Shown: positions 25,829-35,626, counted from the stretch's first letter. The stretch: 64,000 nt of DNA from Christensenella sp034926635 (GCA_034926635.1 JAYFQX010000001.1:186001-250000); one strand, 5' to 3'. Numbers and translations: made by a program. The notes: a model not told the origin generated them from the letters alone.

Positions 25829-28456
25829 TTATTTGCCTTTCACAACTGCGTGTGCAGCAGCCAGTCTCGCGATCGGTACACGGAACGGCGAGCAGGATAC
25901 GTAGTTAAGACCAATGCTGTCGCAGAATTCTACAGTGGACGGATCCCCGCCATGTTCGCCGCAGATGCCCAGTTTGATGTCAGGACGGGTTTGTCTTCCG
26001 AGTTCAACCGCCATCTTCACCAACTTGCCTACGCCCACCTGATCGAGTTTTGCAAACGGATCAGATTCATAGATCTTTTTGGTGTAATAATCATCCAGGA
26101 ACTTGCCGGCATCATCACGCGAGAAGCCAAATGTCATCTGCGTAAGATCGTTCGTTCCGAAGGAGAAGAATTCAGCTTCCTTCGCAATTTCATCTGCTGT
26201 AAGCGCCGCACGCGGAACTTCGATCATAGTACCAACCTTATAATCAATTTTCACGCCTTTTTCAGCCATTACTTTTTCAGCAGTATCAACAACGTAATCT
26301 TTTACGTATTTCAGCTCTTTGATATCCCCTACCAGCGGAATCATGATTTCAGGAACGATATCGAAACCGTCTTCTTCGATTACTTCGATCGCAGCTTCCA
26401 TTACCGCTCTTGTCTGCATAACAGCGATTTCCGGGAACGTTACCGCCAAACGGCAGCCACGGTGTCCGAGCATCGGGTTGAATTCATGCAGGCTATCAAT
26501 AATGCCTTTCAGCTCATCTACATCAAGCGACATCTCTTTTGCCAGAGCCGCAATGTCTTCCGCAGCGGTCGGAAGGAATTCGTGCAGCGGCGGATCCAGG
26601 AAACGAATGGTAACCGGGTTCCCCTTCATTGCTTTATAAATGCCCTTGAAATCTTCTTTCTGCATCGGGAGCAATTTCGCAAGCGCTTTTTCTCTTTGTT
26701 CAACCGTCTTGGAAACGATCATTTCACGCATTGCAGCAATCCTGTCTTCCGCAAAGAACATATGTTCTGTACGGCACAGACCGATTCCTTCTGCACCAAA
26801 CGCCATTGCCTGCTCCGCATCATGAGGAGTATCTGCGTTCGTTCTTACTTTCAGTCTTCTGATTGCATCAGCCCAACCCATAACGACCGCAAAGTCACCG
26901 GAAACCTGTGCTTCTTCTGTTTCGATCGCTTCGCCATATACATTACCGGTAGAACCATCGAGGGAAATCCAATCTCCTTCGTTATAAACAGTGCCGTCTT
27001 CCGTCGTCATTGTTTTCGCAGCTTCGTCAATACGCAGTTCTCCGCAGCCTGCTACACAGCAGGTGCCCATACCACGGGCAACAACGGCAGCGTGGGAAGT
27101 CATACCGCCACGAGCAGTCAAAATACCTTCGGAAGCATACATGCCTTCAATATCCTCCGGAGAGGTTTCCTGACGGGCAAGAACAACTTTGTTGCCCTTA
27201 GCAGCTGCTTCGGTCGCAGCTTCCGCTGTGAAGTAAAGCATACCACAGGCAGCTCCCGGAGACGCCGGCAGACCTTTTGCGATCGGCTTAGACGCTTTCA
27301 GCGCTTTTGCGTTGAACTGCGGATGCAGCAGAGAATCAAGCTGTTTCGGCTCAACCTTCAGAATTGCTTCTTCTTTTGTCAGCTTTCCTTCGTTTACAAG
27401 GTCTACAGCGATCTTGAGTGCAGCCGGAGCTGTCCTCTTACCGTTTCTTGTTTGCAGCATATACAGTTTTCCGCCTTCAATGGTGAATTCCATATCCTGC
27501 ATATCTTTATAATGATCTTCCAGAGTCTGCGCAATATTAGCAAACTGCGTATAAACTTCCGGCATCTGGTCTTCCAGATGAGAAATCGGCTGCGGAGTTC
27601 TGATGCCAGCAACAACGTCTTCTCCCTGGGCATTCATCAAATATTCGCCATACAGTTTCTTTTCTCCAGTGGAAGGATTTCTTGTAAAGGCAACGCCTGT
27701 ACCGCAATCATCTCCCATGTTGCCGAATACCATTGTCTGTACGTTAACGGCGGTTCCCCAGCTTGCAGGAATGTCGTTCATACGGCGATAAACAATCGCT
27801 CTCGGGTTATCCCAGCTGCGGAATACAGCCGTAACGGATTCGAGCAGCTGTTCTTTTGCATCCTGCGGAAACTCTTTGCCCATTTCTTGCTTATAAATCT
27901 CTTTATATTTTGCAACGACAGCCTTGAGGTCGTCCGCATCCAGCTCGGTATCCATCTTTACGCCTTTTGCGTCTTTGGCCGCCTGCAGCGCACTTTCAAA
28001 CTTCTCTTTTTCGATGCACATAACAACATCAGAGAACATCTGGATAAATCTTCTGTAGCTATCATAAGCCCAACGCGGATTTCCAGATTTTTTCGCCATA
28101 CCTTCTACCGCAACATCGTTGAGGCCAAGGTTCAAAATGGTGTCCATCATACCCGGCATAGACGCTCTTGCGCCGCTGCGGACAGATACGAGGAACGGAT
28201 TTTCAGCATCGCCGAATTTTTTACCTGCGATTTCCTCTGTCTTTGCCATTGCGTCATAAATCTCTTCTACTACTTCTTCAGCAATTTTCTTGCCGTCTTC
28301 ATAGTATTTCGTGCATGCTTCTGTTGTAACAGTGAAACCCTGCGGAACCGGCATGCCAAGGTTTGTCATTTCCGCCAAATTCGCGCCTTTGCCGCCTAAA
28401 AGGTTTCTCATGGAAGCGTCGCCCTCTTTAAAAAGGTACACATACTTTTTTGCCAT
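25829..28456 (-). CDS. ppdK: Pyruvate, phosphate dikinase
   Basis: This enzyme interconverts pyruvate, ATP and phosphate with phosphoenolpyruvate, AMP and pyrophosphate, a common route in anaerobic glycolysis. The N-terminal ATP-grasp domain opens with KYVYLFKEGDASMRNLLGGK. The swivelling domain has the phosphohistidine in GGMTSHAAVVARGMG near residue 450. The C-terminal barrel has GLCRTEHMFF and the catalytic Cys in GICGEHGGDP. At 875 residues it is full-length. It stands alone between its own promoter and a terminator. No PDRP-type regulatory kinase is adjacent. A long antisense reading frame covers it and is a coding shadow. Confidence 0.98.
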   Translation of the reverse strand: MAKKYVYLFKEGDASMRNLLGGKGANLAEMTNLGMPVPQGFTVTTEACTKYYEDGKKIAEEVVEEIYDAMAKTEEIAGKKFGDAENPFLVSVRSGARASMPGMMDTILNLGLNDVAVEGMAKKSGNPRWAYDSYRRFIQMFSDVVMCIEKEKFESALQAAKDAKGVKMDTELDADDLKAVVAKYKEIYKQEMGKEFPQDAKEQLLESVTAVFRSWDNPRAIVYRRMNDIPASWGTAVNVQTMVFGNMGDDCGTGVAFTRNPSTGEKKLYGEYLMNAQGEDVVAGIRTPQPISHLEDQMPEVYTQFANIAQTLEDHYKDMQDMEFTIEGGKLYMLQTRNGKRTAPAALKIAVDLVNEGKLTKEEAILKVEPKQLDSLLHPQFNAKALKASKPIAKGLPASPGAACGMLYFTAEAATEAAAKGNKVVLARQETSPEDIEGMYASEGILTARGGMTSHAAVVARGMGTCCVAGCGELRIDEAAKTMTTEDGTVYNEGDWISLDGSTGNVYGEAIETEEAQVSGDFAVVMGWADAIRRLKVRTNADTPHDAEQAMAFGAEGIGLCRTEHMFFAEDRIAAMREMIVSKTVEQREKALAKLLPMQKEDFKGIYKAMKGNPVTIRFLDPPLHEFLPTAAEDIAALAKEMSLDVDELKGIIDSLHEFNPMLGHRGCRLAVTFPEIAVMQTRAVMEAAIEVIEEDGFDIVPEIMIPLVGDIKELKYVKDYVVDTAEKVMAEKGVKIDYKVGTMIEVPRAALTADEIAKEAEFFSFGTNDLTQMTFGFSRDDAGKFLDDYYTKKIYESDPFAKLDQVGVGKLVKMAVELGRQTRPDIKLGICGEHGGDPSTVEFCDSIGLNYVSCSPFRVPIARLAAAHAVVKGK

Positions 28457-28531
28457 TCTAAAAACTCCTCCTGAAATAATATTTATTAAAAAATCATTTT
28501 AACGTAATCAAAAAGGAAAAACATCACGTCT

Positions 28532-28560
28532 ATTATACATGAACCGTCATTTGAACACAA
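28532..28560 (-). promoter_or_regulatory. Promoter of ppdK
   Basis: TATAAT with an extended TG (28532-28537) lies 17 bases from TTGTGT (28555-28560) on the minus strand. The -35 match is weak, but the extended -10 compensates. It is about 75 bases upstream of the ppdK start. Confidence 0.65.
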
Positions 28561-28575
28561 CTAAAGTTAATTTTT

Positions 28576-29316
28576 TCACAAAAGATTTTCTCCTAAAAAT
28601 TTTGTTGTTTTTAGCTTCAAATCAAGCATCTCCTGCAAATACCGGTTCATCAGCATCACACAGTCCTTTGCATCTTTCAATTCGAGCTTAATTTCATTTA
28701 CATTTTTATACGAAACTGCGCGCAATTGCCGCAATACTTCTAGCACAGCACGCCTCACAGGGACAGCCCTGACATAGCGGCGGCAGGCTTCACAAATCTC
28801 GCCGCCTTCCGAAAACGAAAACGCGGCCATCTCTCCCGTGGTCTTTGCACCGCAGGAAGCACATTCGCCGATCACTGGAAAAATACCGGAAAAATCAACA
28901 ATGCGCGCAAAAAAATATGCGAGGGACGAAAAACCATCCAGCTCTTTTTGTTCCATCGCATATAAGGCATAGATTAATGTCAAAAACAATTCTTCATATT
29001 CATCTGCGTTTTGCAGTAATTTTTCCGTGAGTTCAAGCATCACGCATGCTGCGGCAAACAAATCATAATCCCCAGTGATATGATAAAATTCCTGGCGAAC
29101 TTCAGCATTTGTCAGGAATAATTTTTCACCCTTTTTATAAAATTCAAATTCACCGCAGGCAAGCGGCTGCGAGGGCGCCGCAAACTCGCTTTTCATCCGT
29201 CTTGCGCCCCGCGCCTGTGCGTCAATCCTACCGTGGCTACGCGAAAACAAAGCAAGAATTTTATCATAATCCTTGTAATCCGTCGACCTCAAAACAATAC
29301 AATAATGCTTTTCCAA
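28576..29316 (-). CDS. recO: DNA repair protein RecO
   Basis: RecO helps load RecA onto SSB-coated single-stranded DNA in the RecFOR pathway. The N-terminal OB fold opens with HYCIVLRSTDYKDYDKIL. A four-cysteine zinc site is intact in the C-terminal half (CASCG then CEACRR). The length of 246 is normal. The start is a TTG shortly after AAGGAT, eight bases after the era stop, and the era-recO order is conserved in Firmicutes. Confidence 0.93.
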   Translation of the reverse strand: MEKHYCIVLRSTDYKDYDKILALFSRSHGRIDAQARGARRMKSEFAAPSQPLACGEFEFYKKGEKLFLTNAEVRQEFYHITGDYDLFAAACVMLELTEKLLQNADEYEELFLTLIYALYAMEQKELDGFSSLAYFFARIVDFSGIFPVIGECASCGAKTTGEMAAFSFSEGGEICEACRRYVRAVPVRRAVLEVLRQLRAVSYKNVNEIKLELKDAKDCVMLMNRYLQEMLDLKLKTTKFLGENLL

Positions 29317-29324
29317 AATTATCC

Positions 29325-30212
29325 TTAATTATCCTCATACCCAAGCGTACGCAGCATAGAGACCTTATTGCGCCAATCCGGTTTTACTTTCACCCACACC
29401 TGCAAAAAAACCTTGGAGCCAAAGAGCGTTTCCATATCTTCACGCGCTGCCGAAGCAATTTTTTTCAGCATTCTTCCCCCGGCACCGATAATAATTCCCT
29501 TGTGTGAATCTTTTTCGCAGTAAATAATAGCATCAATATGAAGAATATCCTTTACATCGTCATGCTGCATTTTTTCTATTTCTACGCCAATCCCATGCGG
29601 GATCTCTTTTCCGATGCTTTTTAAGGCTTTTTCTCTGATGAGCTCCCCTGCAATCACGCGTTCGGGCTGATCTGATACCATATCCTCCGGATAAAACATC
29701 GGGCCTTCTTCTAAATATGGTTTCAAATCATCTATCAACTGAGTCAGCCCAATCCCTTGTTTTGCAGAGATCCGCACAACCTTTTTGTCAAATTGCCTGA
29801 GGCTTTCTTCCACTTCTTCTATCCGCGCCGCGTCCACAGCATCTATTTTATTAAGAGCGATCAAAAGCGGAACGCTTCCTTTGGAGAGGCGCTCCAATAT
29901 TTCCATATCACGCTCTTTTGCTCCTGCTTTCGCATCCACAACAAAAAGTACGGCATCTACGTCCCGCGCCGCAGTTTCCGCTGTTTTTACCATAAATTCA
30001 CCCAATTTATTTTTCGGCGTATGCAGACCCGGCGTATCCATGAAAATCATCTGAAAGTCTTTTCTTGTCAAAACCCCCGTGATTCTGTTCCGCGTAGTTT
30101 GTGGCTTTTTAGAAACAATCGCGATTTTTGTTCCCACCAATGCATTTAAAAGCGTTGACTTTCCCACGTTTGGGCTTCCTAATAATGCAATAAATCCTGA
30201 TTCAAATGCCAT
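29325..30212 (-). CDS. era: GTPase Era
   Basis: Era binds the 3' end of 16S rRNA and checks small-subunit assembly. G1 is GSPNVGKSTLLN near residue 12, G3 DTPGLH, G4 LNKIDAVD. The C-terminal KH domain carries GIIIGAGGRMLKKIA. At 295 residues it is complete. AGGAGA lies a suitable distance before the ATG. Confidence 0.97.
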   Translation of the reverse strand: MAFESGFIALLGSPNVGKSTLLNALVGTKIAIVSKKPQTTRNRITGVLTRKDFQMIFMDTPGLHTPKNKLGEFMVKTAETAARDVDAVLFVVDAKAGAKERDMEILERLSKGSVPLLIALNKIDAVDAARIEEVEESLRQFDKKVVRISAKQGIGLTQLIDDLKPYLEEGPMFYPEDMVSDQPERVIAGELIREKALKSIGKEIPHGIGVEIEKMQHDDVKDILHIDAIIYCEKDSHKGIIIGAGGRMLKKIASAAREDMETLFGSKVFLQVWVKVKPDWRNKVSMLRTLGYEDN

Positions 30213-30298
30213 AATAATTTTTCTCCTTTTGCCAGTCCGGCATGCTGTAATATACCCGGCTCAAATGCGGTATGCTTACCCTATTCATACCCACTGGT

Positions 30299-31048
30299 TC
30301 AGACCACAAACGCTTCCCCCACCTGAAATACCAAAACCGTAATCACGATTCCCATAAGTGCCCCCACGAGCACTTCGGCAAAAGTATGTACTTTGGTCTC
30401 CATACGGCTTTCTGCCACAATCAACGCCAAAACCGCTGCAAACGTAGAAGCCACCGCATTCCCCGACACAAATACGATTGCAGTAAAAAGCGCAAAAGCA
30501 AAGGCTGTATGTCCGCTCGGCATACCCCCTTGGACATAATTGCCGCCTTTTTTCATAGACCGCGACTTCATTACAATAACGGCGATAAACACCAAAATCA
30601 AAGCGGCAAACGTGATATATCCCGGCAAGTTTTCCACATAGCTTACCGAAAGATAAGAAAACGTATACAGCTTGCGGTAAAAAACCAGGTAGCCAATCAC
30701 CAGTGCATTCATTGCCGCAACCAGAACCGCTCCCGCTGCCACATCTTTTGCAATCCTGGCAAGCTCGTTATATTCCCCGTGCGATGCAATGTCCACCGCA
30801 GCCTCAATCGCGGTATTAAACAATTCGGCAAAAAAAACAAAGGCAATCGATAAAATCAGCATCATCATTTCAAAACGCGTCACCTGCGTAACAAGAGCCG
30901 CCACTATGACAAGCGCTGCAAGCGCAACGTGAATCTTCATATTGCGCTCCATTTTGAAAGACTGCAAAAAACCGTTGATGGCATGGTTAAAACTGCTGAT
31001 TAACGATTTTTTCGGTCTGTATTTTTTACCCGGTTCTTTATTCTCCAT
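30299..31048 (-). CDS. Diacylglycerol/undecaprenol kinase fused to PAP2 phosphatase
   Basis: The N-terminal half is a DgkA-type membrane kinase with its signature ELFNTAIEAAVDIAS and the downstream AKDVAAGAVLVAA. The C-terminal half is a PAP2-type lipid phosphatase, with GMPSGHTAFAFALF (PSGH motif) and ESRMETKVHTFAEVLVGAL as the later His motif. Seven or so spans are visible over 249 residues. The two activities are opposite, phosphorylating and dephosphorylating a lipid such as undecaprenol. I start at MENKEPG, which has AGGG six bases upstream and overlaps the ybeY stop by 11 bases. Confidence 0.88.
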   Translation of the reverse strand: MENKEPGKKYRPKKSLISSFNHAINGFLQSFKMERNMKIHVALAALVIVAALVTQVTRFEMMMLILSIAFVFFAELFNTAIEAAVDIASHGEYNELARIAKDVAAGAVLVAAMNALVIGYLVFYRKLYTFSYLSVSYVENLPGYITFAALILVFIAVIVMKSRSMKKGGNYVQGGMPSGHTAFAFALFTAIVFVSGNAVASTFAAVLALIVAESRMETKVHTFAEVLVGALMGIVITVLVFQVGEAFVV

Positions 31049-31532
31049 CAAGTTCCCTGCCAATATCAACCGAATCCAATATTTCTTTTTGCCTTTCGGT
31101 CATAACTTGTTCTTCTTGGGCGATCATGTGGTCATATCCCAACAAATGCAGCATGCCGTGCAGCGCCAAAAACGCAGTCTCCCTGCGCAAACTGTGCCCA
31201 TATTCTTTCGCCTGTTGCACTGCACGTTCCATAGAAATCGCAATATCTCCCATAAAAACATAATCATCCATGTACTCGAGCTCCAGCATATCCCTGCACG
31301 CGGCAAATAACGTGGGTAATTCATATGCCGGAAAAGACAAAACATCGGTTTCGCGGTCTATCCCACGAAAATCGCGATTTAAACTGCGAATGCCTTCATT
31401 ATCCGTAAACTGTATATTGACGCAACAAGCAACGCCTGCTTCTTTCTGTGCAGCTTCCACAGCCTTACTTACTGCTTCTGTTACCGCTTCCGTCAGCTCA
31501 ATTTTATCTTGTTCATCAAAGAATGTTATCAT
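31038..31532 (-). CDS. ybeY: Endoribonuclease YbeY
   Basis: YbeY is a zinc-dependent RNase needed for rRNA maturation and ribosome quality control. The zinc site reads HGMLHLLGYDH near the C-terminus, and RSLNRDFRGIDRETDVLSFP is the other conserved block. I start at MITFFDEQ, which has GGAG six bases upstream, giving 164 residues; the upstream ATG adds four residues and lacks a site. It overlaps the end of the HD-domain gene. Confidence 0.95.
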   Translation of the reverse strand: MITFFDEQDKIELTEAVTEAVSKAVEAAQKEAGVACCVNIQFTDNEGIRSLNRDFRGIDRETDVLSFPAYELPTLFAACRDMLELEYMDDYVFMGDIAISMERAVQQAKEYGHSLRRETAFLALHGMLHLLGYDHMIAQEEQVMTERQKEILDSVDIGRELDGE

Positions 31533-33780
31533 CTTCCGCTCCATGGATCTTAATATCAGGATATTTCACCCTTTGGTGATAAACGCCGTCAAAAATATTG
31601 ACGAAAGCTTCCGCAATAACATTCAAATCTTGCCTGTTCAGCGGCGCTGCATCCAGCAGTCCTTCGTCATAGCGCGCTTTGATCAGCTTATAAACCATTT
31701 CCGAGATATCCTGCCGCGAAGGATTGTCAAGGCTACGTACAGCTGCCTCCACAATATCTGCAAGCATCACGATAGCGCCTTCTTTTGTATCCGGCGGCAA
31801 GCCATCATACCGGAAATCATCTGCATTTGTCTTCGGATTCTGTTTCATAGCTTCATAATAAAAATACCCAACCGTTCCATTACCATGATGGTTTTGTACA
31901 ATTTTTATAATTTCTCCGGGCATATTATATTTCTTTAGCATCGCCACGCCGTCCGGCACATGCTTTCTTATAATATGTGCACTCTGTTCCGGTGTCAGCT
32001 GGTCATGCGGATTTACATTGTTTCGTTGATTTTCTTTAAAAAACATCGGATTGTTTACCTTGCCAATATCGTGGAAGTATGCACCGACCCGTGCCAATAA
32101 AGAAAACCCTCCAACTGCATTACAAGCCGCTTCCGCCAAATTTGCAACCAAAATGCTATGATGATATGTCCCCGGCGCCTCCAGCATCAAACGCTTTGTA
32201 AGGGGATGCGTGGGGTCGGAAAGCTCCAGAAGTTTTGTAGGCGTAGTAAGGCGGAATGCATTTTCAATCAACGGCAAAACGCCAATACTAATAATCCCGC
32301 ACATCACGCCGCTCCCCACTACCATCATCATACTGTTAAGCGTTTGCTGGGCGTTAGGCGCTTGATTTTCCATAAGCGGGACTTGCAGCATCCAGACCAA
32401 AACCACGATTACCACCCCCGGGATTGCAGCGGTAAGCCCCGCCAGCACAAGCCGTGACCGGTAACGCATATCTTTTAAGGTATAGACAGTAAAAAAGCTT
32501 CCCAGCAAGGAAATCAGCAGGATCATCAATGAAGTTTCACTGAATAATTCTTGACCTCCCGTTGTTACACTCATTAACAACAGGGAAAGAAAAACACTGT
32601 ATATAATTGCATTTTTAGGCGAAAGTAATATTGCGCCCAAAATAACAAACAAAAAGATCGGGAATACATGGATCGCTACAAGCTGCGTTAAAGCAGTTAC
32701 CCCGTATGCTGCCGCGGTAAGAATTGCCAAAATCGCAATTTTTTTGGTATCCTTCAACAGTCTGCGGTTGAACACGGCAAGAAATACTGCGTATAATACA
32801 AAGACCAGCACAATATAAACAATAATTGCGGCATAAGGTATTGCAGAGGTAGATTCCGAGCTCAACATGCCAAGAGCCTTCAGCGTTTCAAATTGCTCCT
32901 CTGTTACCACTTCGCCCTTTACAACGATGTTTTGTCCTTCTTTATATTCCTCAGGCGTAACCAATTCAGCTACACGCTCTCGCTCCGCCTGCGTTGCGAC
33001 TTCGTCAAATATCGTGTTCGGATATAAATCATTAGAGACAATTGCCGCCGTCAACGCACGCAACGCTTCATCTGCATCTATGGAGTCTGAGACTTCCTCG
33101 ATAATCGTAGACTTCTTTTCGTCTATATCGTCGCTTGATACCCCATCATAGAGCACATCTTGCATCTGCGTTGTCAGCGCCTCTTTAAAAGCAGTTATCT
33201 GCGCGCTGGTCATACTGATAACCTGGTACATTTCCGCATTATCAATGTAATCCGGCAAAATTTCTTTCAGGGAAGTTACCTGATCCTGTGTCAGGATAGC
33301 CTTCCAATCAGCCGTAGCAGGGTCAAATACGGCTTTGTTATAGGCCGTCGGCGCCGGTTGCGGATTGGCTGCGTTTTCAGGCAATGCATTTTCTGCTTGA
33401 ATTTTGGCAATCTGCTGCTGCACTGCGTCAGCTTTTGTTTGCTCGGCTTTATTATAAAAGGTTTCTGCCTCGGCACGCGCCTGTTCAAACGCCGTAAAGT
33501 CGCCGTCCAACTTTTTTACAATCTGTTGTGTGATATTCGCATCTTTTTTATAAGACGGTCCAACTTTCGCCTGCTCTTCTTCAATCTTTCTTTGTGTCTT
33601 TACTTCGTTAATAACGTCTCTTGACGCCGTAATTGTCTGGGGGGATATTTCGCCTTGCTCTATATCATAAGTCTGCGGCGTAATCGAAACAAGGGCAATT
33701 GCAATACAAACGCCCAATGCTACAAGTGCCAGCAAAATATTGAAACTTCCTTTTTTGTAAAACTTGCCTTTTTCGGTCAT
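31516..33780 (-). CDS. pgpH: 7TM-HD phosphohydrolase (PgpH-type c-di-AMP phosphodiesterase)
   Basis: The protein has an N-terminal membrane span, an extracytoplasmic 7TMR-HDED domain (about residues 40-300), seven spans in the middle, and a cytoplasmic HD domain with YHHSILVANLAEAA, AYFHDIGKVNNP and VQNHHGNG. This architecture is that of PgpH, which hydrolyses cyclic di-AMP. At 754 residues it is complete. Its place between phoH and ybeY is conserved in Firmicutes and supports the call. An Ala/Gln-rich insert lies near residues 130-165. Confidence 0.92.
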   Translation of the reverse strand: MTEKGKFYKKGSFNILLALVALGVCIAIALVSITPQTYDIEQGEISPQTITASRDVINEVKTQRKIEEEQAKVGPSYKKDANITQQIVKKLDGDFTAFEQARAEAETFYNKAEQTKADAVQQQIAKIQAENALPENAANPQPAPTAYNKAVFDPATADWKAILTQDQVTSLKEILPDYIDNAEMYQVISMTSAQITAFKEALTTQMQDVLYDGVSSDDIDEKKSTIIEEVSDSIDADEALRALTAAIVSNDLYPNTIFDEVATQAERERVAELVTPEEYKEGQNIVVKGEVVTEEQFETLKALGMLSSESTSAIPYAAIIVYIVLVFVLYAVFLAVFNRRLLKDTKKIAILAILTAAAYGVTALTQLVAIHVFPIFLFVILGAILLSPKNAIIYSVFLSLLLMSVTTGGQELFSETSLMILLISLLGSFFTVYTLKDMRYRSRLVLAGLTAAIPGVVIVVLVWMLQVPLMENQAPNAQQTLNSMMMVVGSGVMCGIISIGVLPLIENAFRLTTPTKLLELSDPTHPLTKRLMLEAPGTYHHSILVANLAEAACNAVGGFSLLARVGAYFHDIGKVNNPMFFKENQRNNVNPHDQLTPEQSAHIIRKHVPDGVAMLKKYNMPGEIIKIVQNHHGNGTVGYFYYEAMKQNPKTNADDFRYDGLPPDTKEGAIVMLADIVEAAVRSLDNPSRQDISEMVYKLIKARYDEGLLDAAPLNRQDLNVIAEAFVNIFDGVYHQRVKYPDIKIHGAEDDNIL

Positions 33781-33794
33781 AACAGCAAACCGCC

Positions 33795-34778
33795 TTAAAC
33801 TATGGTATTTTTCCTTCGGCTTTCGTATTTTTCAAATGCCTTCACAATGTTTTTCACTAAAGGATGCCGCACGACATCCTTATTGGAAAGCTGGATTACG
33901 CCGATATGCTCGACATTCTTCAAAATCTCCACTGTTTTTTTAAGCCCCGAACTGTGTTCCTTCGGTAAATCGATTTGTGTAATATCTCCGGTGACAACGA
34001 CTTTAGAGCCCTCGCCGAATCGCGTCAGAAACATCTTCATTTGCTCCATCGTACAGTTTTGTGCTTCATCCAAAATAATAAAAGCATCATTCAAGGTACG
34101 TCCGCGCATATAGGCAAGTGGCGCAACTTCAATAACGCCTTTTTCAGAAAGCCTCGCATAGGCATCCGCGCCCATAAAATCATATAACGCATCATAAAGC
34201 GGGCGCAGGTAAGGATCTACCTTGTTTTGGAGGTCACCGGGCAAAAATCCGAGTTTCTCCCCTGCTTCTACTGCAGGTCGTGTCAAAATAATCCGGGATA
34301 CCTGCTTGTTTTTCAGTGCCACGACCGCCATTGCCATGGCAAGATATGTTTTTCCCGTTCCTGCCGGCCCGATACATAACACAACCGTATTATCTTTAAT
34401 TGACTGAATGTATTCTTTCTGCCCATAAGATTTGCATTTAATTTGCTTGCCCTTAGACGTAATGGCGACAATATCGGACATCATTTCATTCACTACTTCC
34501 TGATGTCCGTCACGCACGAGCTCCATGGCATAACCAACCGTGTTTTCCGCGATTGTTTCGTTTTTATTATACATTTTCTTTAAAACTTCAATAATATCGG
34601 CGGCTTCCTTGGCGCCCTTCTCGCTTCCGGAAATACAGATCCCATTTTCCGTCGCGCGGATAGCCGTTCCTGTCTGCGAAGATATAATATTGATATTCTC
34701 ATCAAAATTACCGAATACGCCTGCCATTTGATCTATACTGTCAAACGAAACATCAATCAGAATTTCTTTTTCCGCCAA
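33795..34778 (-). CDS. phoH: PhoH-family ATPase
   Basis: PhoH-like proteins couple an N-terminal KH-like region to an ATPase related to superfamily 1 helicases; they are linked with RNA metabolism. Walker A is GPAGTGKTYLAMAM near residue 137 and Walker B is FIILDEAQNCT. The start is a TTG nine bases after AGGAGG, giving 327 residues (LAEKEILIDVSFDS). The longer open frame from 34841 would place the ribosome site inside the coding region and is rejected. The neighbours pgpH and ybeY match the usual group. Confidence 0.92.
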   Translation of the reverse strand: MAEKEILIDVSFDSIDQMAGVFGNFDENINIISSQTGTAIRATENGICISGSEKGAKEAADIIEVLKKMYNKNETIAENTVGYAMELVRDGHQEVVNEMMSDIVAITSKGKQIKCKSYGQKEYIQSIKDNTVVLCIGPAGTGKTYLAMAMAVVALKNKQVSRIILTRPAVEAGEKLGFLPGDLQNKVDPYLRPLYDALYDFMGADAYARLSEKGVIEVAPLAYMRGRTLNDAFIILDEAQNCTMEQMKMFLTRFGEGSKVVVTGDITQIDLPKEHSSGLKKTVEILKNVEHIGVIQLSNKDVVRHPLVKNIVKAFEKYESRRKNTIV

Positions 34779-34902
34779 GCTCAGTGTCCTCCTACCGAAT
34801 ATGCCCCTGTAATCTTTGTTTTTTATCATAACATATTCCAAGACAAAACGCTATAGATTATCCTTTTACAGCCGTCCATATAATTCTTAGATACAAACAC
34901 AA

Positions 34903-34935
34903 TAAAAAACGGACAAGCACATTGCCTGTCCGTTT
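34903..34935 (-). terminator. Terminator after rpsU
   Basis: AAACGGACA pairs perfectly with TGTCCGTTT across an 11-base loop, and the minus strand continues TTTATTG. The terminator ends the rpsU message and isolates it from phoH. Confidence 0.88.
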
Positions 34936-34962
34936 CATACAAATTTTAAACACTGCAAAAGC

Positions 34963-35136
34963 TTAATGCTTTCTTTTTCTAGCAGCTTCAGCTTTTTTCT
35001 TTCTCTTTACGCTGGGTTTTTCATAATGCTCACGTTTCCGGATTTCAGCCAGAACTCCTGCTCTTGCACATTTACGCTTGAATCTTCTAAGAGCACTTTC
35101 CAGTGTTTCATTTTCGCCTACGCGTATCTCAGACAT
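34963..35136 (-). CDS. rpsU: 30S ribosomal protein S21
   Basis: This 57-residue gene starts MSEIRVGENETLESALRRF, runs through KCARAGVLAEIRKREHYEKP, and ends in a Lys/Arg-rich tail, all typical of bS21. GGGGAG lies upstream of the ATG. It forms its own transcription unit, with a consensus promoter at 35203-35231 and a terminator at 34903-34935. In many bacteria rpsU is joined to dnaG and rpoD; here it is about 30 kb away from them. Confidence 0.97.
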   Translation of the reverse strand: MSEIRVGENETLESALRRFKRKCARAGVLAEIRKREHYEKPSVKRKKKAEAARKRKH

Positions 35137-35202
35137 TATCTCCCCTCCTCCCGTACTCTGCTTCCAGGCTTTGGAAACTGGGAGTTATTTTCATACCACT
35201 GT

Positions 35203-35231
35203 ATTATAGTAAAATAGCGGCGGTCTGTCAA
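35203..35231 (-). promoter_or_regulatory. Consensus promoter of rpsU
   Basis: TTGACA (35226-35231) and TATAAT (35203-35208) are separated by 17 bases on the minus strand. Both hexamers match the sigma-A consensus perfectly, which fits a strongly expressed ribosomal protein gene. Confidence 0.93.
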
Positions 35232-35281
35232 CAAAAAAACATCCGCTTTTCCGAAAAATCAATAAATATTAGCTTTTATGC

Positions 35282-35626
35282 TCAGCCTGGGGGCCACTGC
35301 ATAAACCGTCCGCCGAGCAAATGCATATGTAAATGATGCACCGTCTGACCGCCATTATCGCCAGTGTTAAACACCGCCCTAAAACCATCCTTGTCGATTC
35401 CCTTTTCCCTGGCAATTTTTTGTGCAGCCTTCACCATTGCCTCGAGATAAATAAAATCATCGTTTTCTATTTGCATCATACTTTTAATATGCTTTTTGGG
35501 AATAATCAAAACATGCTCCGGTGCCTGCGGGTCTATATCATGAAACGCATAAACCAAATCGTCTTCATATACCTTTTCGCTGGGGATCTCTCCAGCAATG
35601 ATACGGCAAAATAAACAATCTTCCAT
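35282..35626 (-). CDS. HIT-family nucleotide hydrolase (HinT)
   Basis: HinT-type proteins hydrolyse nucleoside phosphoramidates and related compounds. The N-terminal CLFCRIIAGEIPSEKVYEDD and the histidine triad in GGQTVHHLHMHLLGG are diagnostic. At 114 residues it is a single complete domain. It follows mtaB by ten bases and shares its transcript. Confidence 0.95.
   Translation of the reverse strand: MEDCLFCRIIAGEIPSEKVYEDDLVYAFHDIDPQAPEHVLIIPKKHIKSMMQIENDDFIYLEAMVKAAQKIAREKGIDKDGFRAVFNTGDNGGQTVHHLHMHLLGGRFMQWPPG

Noticed and set aside
25802..28399. An 865-codon plus-strand open reading frame opposite ppdK
   Set aside because: It is an exact antisense shadow of a highly conserved enzyme gene. 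Its translation is rich in Phe, Arg, Cys and His with no recognisable domain, and no ribosome site was seen.
34779..34841. Longer N-terminus for PhoH
   Set aside because: A strong AGGAGG lies inside that extension and points to the TTG at 34778.
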